Assembly: GCA_002306975.1 (NCBI GenBank)
Contig: DBTI01000080.1
Coordinates: forward strand, 1-13,608
Direction: 5' to 3'
DNA length: 13,608 nucleotides
DNA from: Ruminococcaceae bacterium UBA1320
Lineage (GTDB): Bacteria; Bacillota; Clostridia; Oscillospirales; Ethanoligenentaceae
Shown here: positions 1 through 7,053 of the stretch, one piece after another
Position numbering within the stretch: position 1 is the stretch's first letter
How the letters are laid out: each line of letters begins with the position of its first letter
Program-made: the position numbers and the translations under genes
Notes under the pieces: model-generated
The model's input: the letters and a program-made list of their open reading frames with translations, nothing else
Database searches by the model: none
Told to the model about the DNA's origin: nothing

Positions 1-108
1 GAGTACGGCGGATTTTTGTCGTGTATGGCAGTCACGCGCAAATAGCCAGTAGAAGCGAATACAATTACCCTTTGTTAATGTAACTATCAAATATGGGAGG
101 CTTGTGAA
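1..108 (+). other. Window edge: leader of the first gene, possible end of an upstream gene
   Basis: Frame 1 from base 1 is open for 14 codons and stops with TAG at 43-45, so this could be the tail of an upstream gene. Frame 3 is also open, to a TAA at 81-83, so the real frame cannot be decided. GGGAGG at 95-100 lies 8 bases before the ATG at 109 and is a good ribosome binding site for that gene. Confidence 0.3.
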
Positions 109-1173
109 ATGAAACAGAATCCGAAATGGGTGGAATTTTTGCGGGAGCAGTTTCCGCTTGGCACGCGTATCCGCTTGATTGAAATGAAAGATCCTTATGC
201 CCCGGTTACTCCTGGCACTGAGGGAACGCTTGAACACATTGACGACGCGTGTCAGTTCCATAAGTATGACACCTTATATTTCGGAGCATGGGATGCCTTT
301 GCCAGCGAGGATCTTTCAGCAACGGCGGAAACTGCCACCGATGCTTTCATCAAAACCGGCAGAGGCGTGCTGTTCGGGCATGACACGATGGTTGACAACG
401 ACACCATCTCTATGCCGAATTTTTTCAAACTGGCTCACTACTGTGATATTCAGACTATCAGCCATTACACGGTGCTTGGCAATACGCAGATCAAGGTTTT
501 CAAAAAAGGCTTGCTTACCAACTATCCCTGGCAGATCGGGGACGTCGGCACGGTGCTGAATGTGCCGCTTTCTCACTCCAACCAGATGGCCTTCGGCGAC
601 ATCTGGATGACCTACCGACAGCCATTTACCTATCCGAACAGTGCCCTTGTTACCTCGGACTTGGGCACCAACAATTTTTATCTCACCAGTTGGAGCAATG
701 CCGCCATGACCCAGACCGGGCACAGCAATGGCGACGCCACCCCTGACGAGCAAAAAGTGACGGCCAATACGCTTTTCTATTTAAGCCAGATCACAACCGA
801 TACGTCTTGGTCTGATCACAAGGGGCAGGATCTGGATGCGCCGGCTATTTCCGGCGTCGCCCACAACGCTGGCCGGACGCAGTACACAGTCAGCTACTCC
901 TCGCAGGACAATCCAACTGGCTACCAGTATTATGTTGAAGCCACCGGTCAAAACGATGGTGCGAAATATGATTCACCCACCATCAGCACCAGCGTCGAGA
1001 GCGGTATGCAGGGATACTCCATTTCCGTAGACAATAACCCCTCTGGCATTCCAAGCGGTACGATTACCACCACGGCAGGAAGCTATACTTTCCCGCAGTC
1101 CTCCGGTAGTGGTTTTTATGTTCACATTGCCGCTGTCGACAACGTAGGAAATGTTTCAGCAGTCTCGACCTAA
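109..1173 (+). CDS. Chimeric protein: DUF4314 N-terminus joined to a DUF5057-like surface-protein fragment
   Basis: Residues 1-51 read as the start of a DUF4314 protein, a small family (roughly 70-80 residues) common in conjugative elements and phages. The family core is visible as LGTRIRLIEMKDPYAPVTPG followed by GTEGT and IDDACQFH. Where the family would continue with a V-x-W-DNG-like stretch, the sequence instead switches at about base 262 to KYDTLYFGAWDAF. Residues 52-240 resemble the DUF5057-like module of large secreted clostridial proteins (GRGVLFGHDT at 84-93, DEQKVTANTLFYLSQ at 213-227). Residues 241-354 look like a following beta-sandwich repeat (YQYYVEATG, FYVHIAAVDNVGN). There is no signal peptide, anchor or membrane segment, and the stop comes at a repeat end. 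The ribosome binding site is good, so the fusion may be translated, but I infer it arose by deletion or recombination and may be non-functional. An assembly join is the alternative. Confidence 0.65.
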   Translation: MKQNPKWVEFLREQFPLGTRIRLIEMKDPYAPVTPGTEGTLEHIDDACQFHKYDTLYFGAWDAFASEDLSATAETATDAFIKTGRGVLFGHDTMVDNDTISMPNFFKLAHYCDIQTISHYTVLGNTQIKVFKKGLLTNYPWQIGDVGTVLNVPLSHSNQMAFGDIWMTYRQPFTYPNSALVTSDLGTNNFYLTSWSNAAMTQTGHSNGDATPDEQKVTANTLFYLSQITTDTSWSDHKGQDLDAPAISGVAHNAGRTQYTVSYSSQDNPTGYQYYVEATGQNDGAKYDSPTISTSVESGMQGYSISVDNNPSGIPSGTITTTAGSYTFPQSSGSGFYVHIAAVDNVGNVSAVST

Positions 1174-1353
1174 ATGAATAAGGATGGGCTTATGAAAGGT
1201 GGAAACTTATAGCGTCACATCAACTTTCCCATGTCATCATAATCTTAGCATCGCCGTTCGCCCGTGTGGTTCTGTATCCTGTCACTATGACACAGTCAGA
1301 TCATTCATTGAATGATTTTATGAATTCTTCCCTTTTACTGTTTCATACTGCTT

Positions 1354-2838
1354 CTACAGATGCCCGTCTGCCTGCGGATCTGTTTCCTGTTGGGCCGTTG
1401 CCTGCGAGGTCATTTCCGGCCCTGCTTTTTTATGCATGCTCAGAAACAGCGTGGGGATGACCGCAATAACGGTAAAGCCGATGGACCACCAGAAAGAGAC
1501 ATTGAACGCGTGCGAAGCAACCTGAAGATCGGAGTCGGCGTGCCCCGCCATCTGTCCCTGCGCGACAGTCGCGAGTATGGCCGACCCAAAAGCACCGCCG
1601 ATGGTCTGAAAGATTCTTGTCGCGATGCTTACGTGTGGAGCTTGCTCTTTCGGCAGACCTACATAAGAGGACATCATGATGGCGATAAACAAACCTCCGA
1701 GTCCGGCTCCCCTAATGAGTAAGGCTATAGATAAAAGGATATAATTCGTGTTCACACCGGCAAAAGCGAACGGAAGCGTGCCGATTGTAATAGTGGCGAG
1801 GCTGAAAAGCACAATATTGCGCGAGCCGCCGCGATCAGCCGCTTTGGCGGCCCAGCTCCGGGTGAACAGCATGCCTGCGCCTTGCGGAATCATCCACAGT
1901 CCCGCAACAAGCGCGCTTGCGCCGCGCACATCCTGATAATAGAGCGGCAGCATCAGCATGGCCCCGTTTGTAATAATGCCGCTAAAAATCAACAGGATAT
2001 TGGAGGCTGAAAAATTAACGGATTTAAACAACCGAACGTTCAGCGCCGGTTCCCGTTTTGTATTCAGCGCATGAACGACATATAGAACCATCAAAACTAG
2101 GCCGATGAGCAGCGGAATATAAACCGCGCTGTCCGTAACACCGCCATGTGTACTTATCTGGACGATACCGTAAATCAAGATTGCGAATGCGGGCGATAAC
2201 AAAAGCATGCCGAGCACATCAATGGACGCTTTCTTATCGAGAAGTTTGTCTTTCGGTATTCCCCACACGGAGAGAGCAATCGCTACGATGCAGATCGGAA
2301 TATTGACCCAAAAGATGGCGTGCCAGCCCAAACTGTTGACGAGGATGCCGCCCAGAACCGGCCCGAGGATCGGCCCGAGCAGAGATGGTATGCTGATAAT
2401 TGCCATGATTCGACCAAGATTGCGGCCGCCGGAAACCTGAACAAGCTCCGTTTGGAGGGTCGGCATTAACAATCCGGCACCGACACCCTGAATGACCCGG
2501 AACGCGATCATGCTCTCAATGTTCCAAGAAAGCATGGTGCAGATGGAACCGATCAGGAAAACGACCAGTGAAAAGATATAGAGCCGTTTGCATCCGAACC
2601 GTCTGGTGGCCCAGCCGGAGACCGGAACAGCCAGCCCCATTGCCAACACATAGCCCGTCGTGATCCACTGCACGACGGAGATAGCTGCCTTCATATCGGC
2701 TGCGATGGTGTGGAACGCCACATTGACCATCGTTGAATCGAACAGTGGCGCAAGCGCGCCGACGACCAGAATAATAGCAACCCGGAGTGCCACCGGGTTA
2801 AGTTTTTCTTTTACAAGTTTCACAGTTGCTGTACTCAT
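1354..2838 (-). CDS. DHA2-family MFS multidrug efflux transporter (EmrB/QacA-like)
   Basis: Predicted inner-membrane proton-coupled drug exporter of 494 residues, the usual size for the 14-helix DHA2 family. Visible signatures are FDSTMVNVA in helix 1 (residues 33-41, acidic D34), WITTGY at 58-63, a motif-A-like loop GWATRRFGCKR at 75-85, and the antiporter motif C around GPILGPVLGG at 155-164. The C-terminus is a polar Gln/Thr-rich tail. An upstream in-frame ATG at 2925 exists, but the start at 2838 is preferred because AAGGAAGG lies 9 bases before it and because the longer version would span the promoter and operator. It is divergent from a TetR gene, a standard arrangement for self-regulated drug pumps. 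Substrates cannot be predicted. It is richer in G+C than the genes to the right, suggesting separate acquisition. Confidence 0.92.
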   Translation of the reverse strand: MSTATVKLVKEKLNPVALRVAIILVVGALAPLFDSTMVNVAFHTIAADMKAAISVVQWITTGYVLAMGLAVPVSGWATRRFGCKRLYIFSLVVFLIGSICTMLSWNIESMIAFRVIQGVGAGLLMPTLQTELVQVSGGRNLGRIMAIISIPSLLGPILGPVLGGILVNSLGWHAIFWVNIPICIVAIALSVWGIPKDKLLDKKASIDVLGMLLLSPAFAILIYGIVQISTHGGVTDSAVYIPLLIGLVLMVLYVVHALNTKREPALNVRLFKSVNFSASNILLIFSGIITNGAMLMLPLYYQDVRGASALVAGLWMIPQGAGMLFTRSWAAKAADRGGSRNIVLFSLATITIGTLPFAFAGVNTNYILLSIALLIRGAGLGGLFIAIMMSSYVGLPKEQAPHVSIATRIFQTIGGAFGSAILATVAQGQMAGHADSDLQVASHAFNVSFWWSIGFTVIAVIPTLFLSMHKKAGPEMTSQATAQQETDPQADGHL

Positions 2839-2861
2839 AAACATCATCCTTCCTTTTAATA

Positions 2862-2881
2862 AAGAAACGATTGCGTTTCTT
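2862..2881. promoter_or_regulatory. Operator 1 of the TetR/MFS pair
   Basis: AAGAAACGATTGCGTTTCTT is a perfect 8-bp inverted repeat with a 4-base centre. It covers the expected transcription start of the MFS promoter (-10 at 2890-2895). It matches a second palindrome at 2941-2960, giving a shared AAGAAAC..TT.CGTTTC.T pattern. It is probably the binding site of the TetR protein encoded at 3015. Confidence 0.8.
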
Positions 2882-2889
2882 ATATGCAT

Positions 2890-2918
2890 ATGATACAATG
2901 AATGCGAAGCACTTTCAA
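2890..2918 (-). promoter_or_regulatory. Promoter of the MFS transporter gene
   Basis: On the minus strand TTGAAA (2913-2918) and TATCAT (2890-2895) are separated by exactly 17 bases, close to the sigma-70/sigma-A consensus. Transcription would start near 2883, inside or at the edge of operator 1, so repressor binding there should block initiation. Confidence 0.7.
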
Positions 2919-2940
2919 TTCGCATACTTCACATGAATAT

Positions 2941-2960
2941 AAGAAACTATTTCGTTTCCT
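2941..2960. promoter_or_regulatory. Operator 2 of the TetR/MFS pair
   Basis: AAGAAACTATTTCGTTTCCT is an imperfect version of the palindrome at 2862-2881, starting 79 bases away. It lies 54 bases before the tetR start codon, where the tetR promoter is expected, so it is a plausible autoregulation site. No strong -35/-10 pair for tetR was found. Confidence 0.7.
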
Positions 2961-3014
2961 GTGTGCACATTCTATATCTATGGATGATATTAAGAGGGTT
3001 GGAGGGAATGAAGG

Positions 3015-3623
3015 ATGGACGAGCAAAAGAAGGGTACGCGTCGCCGCGGAGAGATTCTGGAAGAGGCAATTATGAATGCCACGTTGGATGAACTTGACCA
3101 AACCGGCTATGCACATCTGACGATGGAAAAAGTAGCGGATCGGGCGGGGACCAACAAGGCTGTCCTTTACCGCCGCTGGGCAAACAAGTCTGAACTTGTG
3201 GTTGCTGCTTTGCATAAGCGTTTGCCTAAAATCGCCGATGAGATTCCGAACACTGGAAATTTGCGGGATGACGTGTATGCCTATTTGTGTGCGCGTGTTG
3301 AACCGATGAAGACAATCGGCGCACAGACAATCCGGGGGCTTATGATGGAACCGTTGATTTGGCGTCATATCGCCGCAACTATGCCGCAATTTGCTCAGCG
3401 GAGATCGGAAAACAAGCTGACGGCAGCGATGACGGCCATTATGAAAAACGCGGAAAATCGCGGGGAAATCCACCTTGGAAAACTTTCGCCCCGCATCATT
3501 ACTCTGCCGACCGACCTGCTGCAGTATGAACTTGTCACAAAGCAGGAAATCAATGATACAACAATCATAGAGATTGTCGACGATATTTTTATGCCACTTA
3601 TCCATGCAGCACAGCATAAATAG
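3015..3623 (+). CDS. TetR/AcrR-family repressor, likely controlling the divergent MFS pump
   Basis: 202-residue cytoplasmic DNA-binding protein of normal TetR length. The N-terminal helix-turn-helix is clear at about residues 16-61: ILEEAIMNATLDEL, then LTMEKVADRAGTNKAVLYRR and WANKSEL. The C-terminal two thirds are a variable helical ligand-binding and dimerisation region, so the inducer cannot be read. GGAGGG at 3001-3006 sits 8 bases before this ATG. An ATG at 3008 is out of frame. The divergent MFS gene and two matching palindromes between the genes support local repression of pump and regulator, released by a pump substrate or related compound (inference from the family). Confidence 0.93.
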   Translation: MDEQKKGTRRRGEILEEAIMNATLDELDQTGYAHLTMEKVADRAGTNKAVLYRRWANKSELVVAALHKRLPKIADEIPNTGNLRDDVYAYLCARVEPMKTIGAQTIRGLMMEPLIWRHIAATMPQFAQRRSENKLTAAMTAIMKNAENRGEIHLGKLSPRIITLPTDLLQYELVTKQEINDTTIIEIVDDIFMPLIHAAQHK

Positions 3624-3700
3624 TGTACGTGACCAGCAAACCGAACGATGTTGCCGAACGACGAGCATCTGCTCACTGTTTGTTAGTATATTTTAATCGT
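3624..3700. other. Convergent gap between tetR and the YhgE/Pip gene
   Basis: The two flanking genes end facing each other here. CCGAACGA occurs twice about 13 bases apart, and TCGTTC occurs later as a partial inverse. No strong hairpin with a T-tract is visible, so no confident terminator can be called. The change in base composition falls close to this gap. Confidence 0.3.
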
Positions 3701-5725
3701 TCAGTCGGATGTATTTGCCATGGAGGTGATGACCTCTTGCTTTTTTCTTCTCTTTTTTTCCCGGATCAGGTGGGTAAGCAAAGACAATAATGCAGTCATA
3801 AATAGCCCTGTGATGAGTGTAATCACAAGTACCGATATGCTATGATTATAATCGCTTGTATCCATGCTCAGAATATTATCCCGAAGTGCGTTAATTGTAT
3901 AGGTCATTGGCATGTATGGATGAATTGCCTTATAAAATGAAGGAACAAGTTCCATCGACATCATACCGCCTCCGGCCGTAAGTTGCAGCAGCATGAAAAT
4001 GATACTCAGTAATTTTCCAAGATCCTGAAAGACCAGTACCAAAACTTGAATGATCGTAATAAATGTCACGCCTCCAAGTATGCAGATTCCGTAGAACTGC
4101 GCCACATTGTCAACTTGAAGGCCAAGAATATTAAGAATGGTAAAGGCAAGACAGACAGACGGTATGACTGCAATAAGCTGAAAACGAAACAGACCAAAAT
4201 CGATCAAGGTTTTCTGTGGCCATTTAACCTCTTCAATTTTTACTTTTTCCATTGTGGTAAAAATGATAATAAACATCAAACCGCCTAGCCATAAACAAAG
4301 TGAAATCATAAAAGGAGTCATTGCCATACCTGTATTTTTTGCGTCACCGATTTTCGTTGCTTCCATTTTTACCGGATTGGCCGCAAACTTGCCATAGCCC
4401 TCCAATGCAGAACTGCTGCTTTTCAACTGCTGAATGGAACTGTCTACCGATGCTTTCATCTGTTCGATACCAGTTCTCAATTGATTGATACCGCTCAAGA
4501 CCTTTTGATCGGAAGAAAGAATGATTTGAGACTTCTCATTCAGAGTATCTCCCCCCTCCTTTAGTGTACCAATGCCGGACGAAAGAGATGTTGAGCCGTC
4601 GGACAACTGCCCGATCGCGCCGGTAAGAGTACCCGCGCCGTCTGACGCCGTCTGCATTCCCCCAGGGAGTTTTTGAACTGCCATGTTAATCTGCGCATAG
4701 GTTTGATTGAGTTTGTTCAGTGCCGAGGTCAGGGCGGATGCCGCAGCCGAAGGATCAGTCGTATTGTTTTGGCTTTCGCTTATGGAACTGAGCGCTGAAA
4801 TAATCTGATGCATATTCGAGTCTGTCATACTTTCGGGATGCATCGCAAAGTATGCTTTCAACCATGTAATTATCATAATGCTTTGCTGCAGTTCTTTGCT
4901 GCTGGTATCTATGTAGGTGTTAAGTTTTGAAGAAATCGTATTGAGTCCGCTGTTGTATTGCCCCGAATAGTTTGAAAGGGTTTGCAAACTGTGTGTATTT
5001 TCATTTAAAGCATTGGCGAAAAGCGTGGATTTTCCCAAAAGCAATTGTAAAGCGCTATTGAGTGTTTGACTACCATTGCCTGCGCTCCCAAGACCTTCAC
5101 TCATCTTATTCAGACCGCTGTTAAACAATGACTGCCCTTGCATAAGCGTATTCATTCCCTGGCTTAATTGTTCAGCGCCACTATCAAGCTTTGAAAGACC
5201 GTCGCTGAGTTTTTGCAGGCTGTCCGGTAATTCCTGAAGTTTGCCTGTCAGAGAATCCACCAGACTTTCCGTAATGTTTTTTGATACCGTATTTTCGATA
5301 TTCGCGGAAACGCTTGACATAAGTGATGAGGCGAATGTTCCCAATTTATCGTTCGACTTGAAATAAAGGGTGCCCTGTGTCTTATTTGCTTTAGCCGCCG
5401 TGGAAATGCATTTTGAAAAATCATCCGGTATGACAAGCTCTGCATAATATTTTTCCGTTAAAACGCCGTTGTCGGCATTTTTCTTATCAGTAAACACCCA
5501 TTTTACATCCGAGTTCGATTTTAGCTTATCCACCAGCGAATTGCCGATGTTTTTGTTTTCGCTGTCAATGACGGCTCCTATGTCGTTATTGACGACGGCA
5601 ACCGAAATGTCCGAAAGGTGACTTGTCGGATCCCAATAAGCATAAAGAAAAATAAAAGCATAAAACGCGGGGATGAGTGAAATAAGTGTGACAACAGCTA
5701 TCTGCATAATCAGTTTCCGCTTCAT
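3701..5725 (-). CDS. YhgE/Pip domain membrane protein (ABC-2-type membrane domain)
   Basis: 674-residue membrane protein. Helix 1 (residues about 8-30) is followed by YWDPTSHLSDISVAVVNNDI (30-49), the typical start of the YhgE/Pip N-terminal domain. Residues 150-440 are a long low-complexity helical region with spaced SG/DG-L repeats (LSDGLSKLDSGAEQLSQG at 173-190), probably an extracellular coiled-coil stalk. The C-terminus (about 466-654) has five to six membrane helices of ABC-2 type, with LQLTAGGGMMSMELVPSFY near 580-598, then a basic tail. Relatives include Lactococcus phage infection protein Pip and the type VII secretion component EsaA; many sit beside a TetR gene, as here. Molecular function is uncertain: transport or envelope export are possibilities. 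ATG at 5725 has GGAGG 9 bases upstream. Confidence 0.88.
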   Translation of the reverse strand: MKRKLIMQIAVVTLISLIPAFYAFIFLYAYWDPTSHLSDISVAVVNNDIGAVIDSENKNIGNSLVDKLKSNSDVKWVFTDKKNADNGVLTEKYYAELVIPDDFSKCISTAAKANKTQGTLYFKSNDKLGTFASSLMSSVSANIENTVSKNITESLVDSLTGKLQELPDSLQKLSDGLSKLDSGAEQLSQGMNTLMQGQSLFNSGLNKMSEGLGSAGNGSQTLNSALQLLLGKSTLFANALNENTHSLQTLSNYSGQYNSGLNTISSKLNTYIDTSSKELQQSIMIITWLKAYFAMHPESMTDSNMHQIISALSSISESQNNTTDPSAAASALTSALNKLNQTYAQINMAVQKLPGGMQTASDGAGTLTGAIGQLSDGSTSLSSGIGTLKEGGDTLNEKSQIILSSDQKVLSGINQLRTGIEQMKASVDSSIQQLKSSSSALEGYGKFAANPVKMEATKIGDAKNTGMAMTPFMISLCLWLGGLMFIIIFTTMEKVKIEEVKWPQKTLIDFGLFRFQLIAVIPSVCLAFTILNILGLQVDNVAQFYGICILGGVTFITIIQVLVLVFQDLGKLLSIIFMLLQLTAGGGMMSMELVPSFYKAIHPYMPMTYTINALRDNILSMDTSDYNHSISVLVITLITGLFMTALLSLLTHLIREKKRRKKQEVITSMANTSD

Positions 5726-5768
5726 ATTAATCGGCCTCCATAAAAATAGTTTTAGAATATTTTTAATA

Positions 5769-5784
5769 TATATTTCGAAATATA
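5769..5784. promoter_or_regulatory. Palindromic operator of the TetR/YhgE pair
   Basis: TATATTTCGAAATATA is a perfect 16-bp palindrome. It lies just downstream of the -10 box of the minus-strand promoter, at its expected transcription start. It is probably the site where the TetR protein encoded at 5873 represses the YhgE/Pip gene. Confidence 0.65.
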
Positions 5785-5789
5785 GCTAA

Positions 5790-5818
5790 ATTATAGTACC
5801 ACCGTCTTGTAAAGTCAA
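5790..5818 (-). promoter_or_regulatory. Promoter of the YhgE/Pip gene
   Basis: On the minus strand TTGACT (5813-5818) and TATAAT (5790-5795) are separated by 17 bases. This near-consensus promoter starts transcription close to 5783, within the 16-bp palindrome. Confidence 0.8.
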
Positions 5819-5835
5819 TAGATTCGTAATATAAT
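5807..5835 (+). promoter_or_regulatory. Promoter of the second tetR gene
   Basis: TTGTAA (5807-5812) and TATAAT (5830-5835) are 17 bases apart. Its -35 box directly abuts the -35 box of the divergent promoter (5813-5818), so the two promoters compete for the same DNA. Transcription would start near 5842, about 30 bases before the start codon. Confidence 0.75.
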
Positions 5836-5872
5836 AGTAAAATAATCAAAAATTACTTTTAGGAGCTTGTTT

Positions 5873-6469
5873 ATGGATGGATTTCAAAAACGCACACTGA
5901 AAAAGAGAAAAGCCATTTTAGATGCGGCATTTATACTGTTTAATCAATATGGCTATAAAAATGTGACAATCGCTAATATTTCAAAAGAGGCGCATGTCTC
6001 ACTGGAAACCATCTATAACTACTTTGAAAGCAAAGATAAATTGAAGAATGAACTTCTCAATCATATCATAGATGATTTTTGTATCCTGACAGAAAACCTT
6101 ATGAAAAGCGAGTTGCCTATTGAGACCAAGTTTGAAAAATTGCTTCTCTCAAAGGTTGATTTTGCAAAGAAGTTCTCTCCTCAATTTTTGACCGAAGAGC
6201 TTCATGAACTGAACGATCTTGATTTATTTGACGGAGAGGATAGAAAGCAGTTCTTTCACAATGTTATGTTGCAAATTATTGAGCAGGGGCGAGAAGGCAA
6301 AATCATCACGGTAGATGCATCATCAGAAGCATTAACCACTTATGTGGAGATATTCCAATACTATATAACCCATAATTTCGCTTCAGCTCTACAGATAAGC
6401 AACAATACTGATCTATTAAAAGAAGTGAACTTCCTTTTCTTTAACGGACTAAAGACGAAAATCGAATAA
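5873..6469 (+). CDS. TetR/AcrR-family regulator, divergent from YhgE/Pip
   Basis: 198-residue predicted repressor. The helix-turn-helix covers about residues 12-58: KAILDAAFILFNQYGY, then VTIANISKEAHVSLETIYNY and FESKDKLK. The rest is a helical ligand-binding domain of unknown specificity. The frame could begin at TTG 5867, but ATG 5873 is preferred because GGAG (5862-5865) lies 7 bases before it. It shares a 142-base gap with the YhgE/Pip gene, carrying abutting promoters and a perfect palindrome, which points to direct control of that gene. It is AT-rich and dissimilar to the TetR at 3015, so the two cassettes are not duplicates. Confidence 0.92.
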   Translation: MDGFQKRTLKKRKAILDAAFILFNQYGYKNVTIANISKEAHVSLETIYNYFESKDKLKNELLNHIIDDFCILTENLMKSELPIETKFEKLLLSKVDFAKKFSPQFLTEELHELNDLDLFDGEDRKQFFHNVMLQIIEQGREGKIITVDASSEALTTYVEIFQYYITHNFASALQISNNTDLLKEVNFLFFNGLKTKIE

Positions 6470-6495
6470 GCCGACTGTAAGCGATAGACCTGACG

Positions 6496-6630
6496 TTCAA
6501 AAAGTACCACATAGACGCTGGAAAAATATGCCGTGCTGGAGCCAAGAGCAACCAGCAGATCCATGGTTGCACGCCCTATTTTCAGTGAACGGAATGACGC
6601 GCGGTAAAAACGGTACCTAACAGGCAAACG
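6496..6630 (-). pseudogene. Remnant of a heavy-metal (copper-type) P1B ATPase
   Basis: The minus strand encodes YRFYRASFRSLKIG, then ATMDLLVALGSSTAYFSSVY (roughly 6505-6615). This matches the conserved transmembrane segment of CopA-type P-type ATPases, which reads approximately FYRGA..SL..G.ANMD.LVALGT..AY..SVY. Similarity stops on both sides: residues beyond VVLFE do not continue the family, and nothing of the CPC metal site, the phosphorylation DKTGT motif or the ATP-binding domain is present. Only about 40 codons of a protein of 700 or more residues survive, so this is a degraded fragment left by deletion or recombination. Confidence 0.65.
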
Positions 6631-6660
6631 ATAAAAAGGGGAGTGCGTGAATATGAAACT

Positions 6661-6909
6661 TTACGATATGATGATGTGTTGCTGTGCTTTTTCATTGTCA
6701 CAAGTATTGAGGTTGCCTTCCCGTTTCTGCATAGAACCGGTATAAAATCCGGGTATTAAAGAGACCGGCAGGCTGTATGTACTGCTTTCCACCGCCCGTG
6801 TTACCTTTTGAATATGCCCTACCTTTTTTGCTATATTCGTACCACAACATTTAATATAGAACCTTATATGTAAAGGGGTGCTGCAAAATGAAAATTTTGC
6901 AGCACCCCT
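6661..6909 (-). other. Unassigned open frame in the scar region
   Basis: A minus-strand frame is open for 82 codons between a stop inside the hairpin (6910-6912) and a TAA at 6661-6663. The only in-frame ATG seen is at 6732, leaving 24 codons to the stop and no clear ribosome binding site. On the plus strand the same DNA also has short open frames, including a 31-codon one from 6654 behind AAGGGGAG. I recognise none of the products. It may be the remnant of a mobile element or simply non-coding. Confidence 0.2.
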
Positions 6910-6913
6910 TTAC
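6870..6913. terminator. Very strong hairpin, GAAA tetraloop, possible bidirectional terminator
   Basis: A perfect 20-bp inverted repeat (arms 6870-6889 and 6894-6913) encloses the four-base loop GAAA. The arms are GC-rich at the core (GGGGTGCTGC) and A/T-rich at the edges. It lies 141 bases past the end of the isomerase gene and about 400 bases past the tetR at 5873. Neither side carries a long T-tract beyond the three T of the arm, so termination is likely but not certain. Confidence 0.6.
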
Positions 6914-7053
6914 TGTTGGAAACCATATTATTGCAGAATTTCATGAAAACACGGCGATAAAAACCAAAATCGGCGTATAAGAGCTAAGGTCATGCGAAAT
7001 TGTATCATCTCTTCAAGCTAGCATTTCCAGTTAAGATGCAGAGTTGATGATTT

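Noticed and set aside
316..753. 145-codon minus-strand frame opposite the chimeric gene
   Set aside because: No domain or start signal; the plus-strand frame has family matches and a good ribosome binding site.
1174..1212. Twelve-codon frame directly after the chimeric gene
   Set aside because: Too short, with no separate ribosome binding site and no recognisable product.
1300..1316. Inverted repeat ATCATTCATTGAATGAT as a terminator of the MFS gene
   Set aside because: The stem is AT-rich and short with no T-tract on the minus strand. It may be chance.
2839..2925. Longer start for the MFS transporter at ATG 2925
   Set aside because: The added 29 residues would be encoded by the promoter and operator DNA, and the best-placed ribosome binding site serves the ATG at 2838.
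2880..3668. A 262-codon minus-strand open frame lying opposite the first tetR gene
   Set aside because: It is entirely antisense to a convincing TetR gene, has a Cys/Arg/His-rich composition without domains, and would cover the operator and promoter region. Treated as a shadow frame.
5867..5872. TTG start two codons upstream for the second TetR
   Set aside because: It lies only one base after GGAG, too close for initiation; ATG 5873 has a 7-base spacing.
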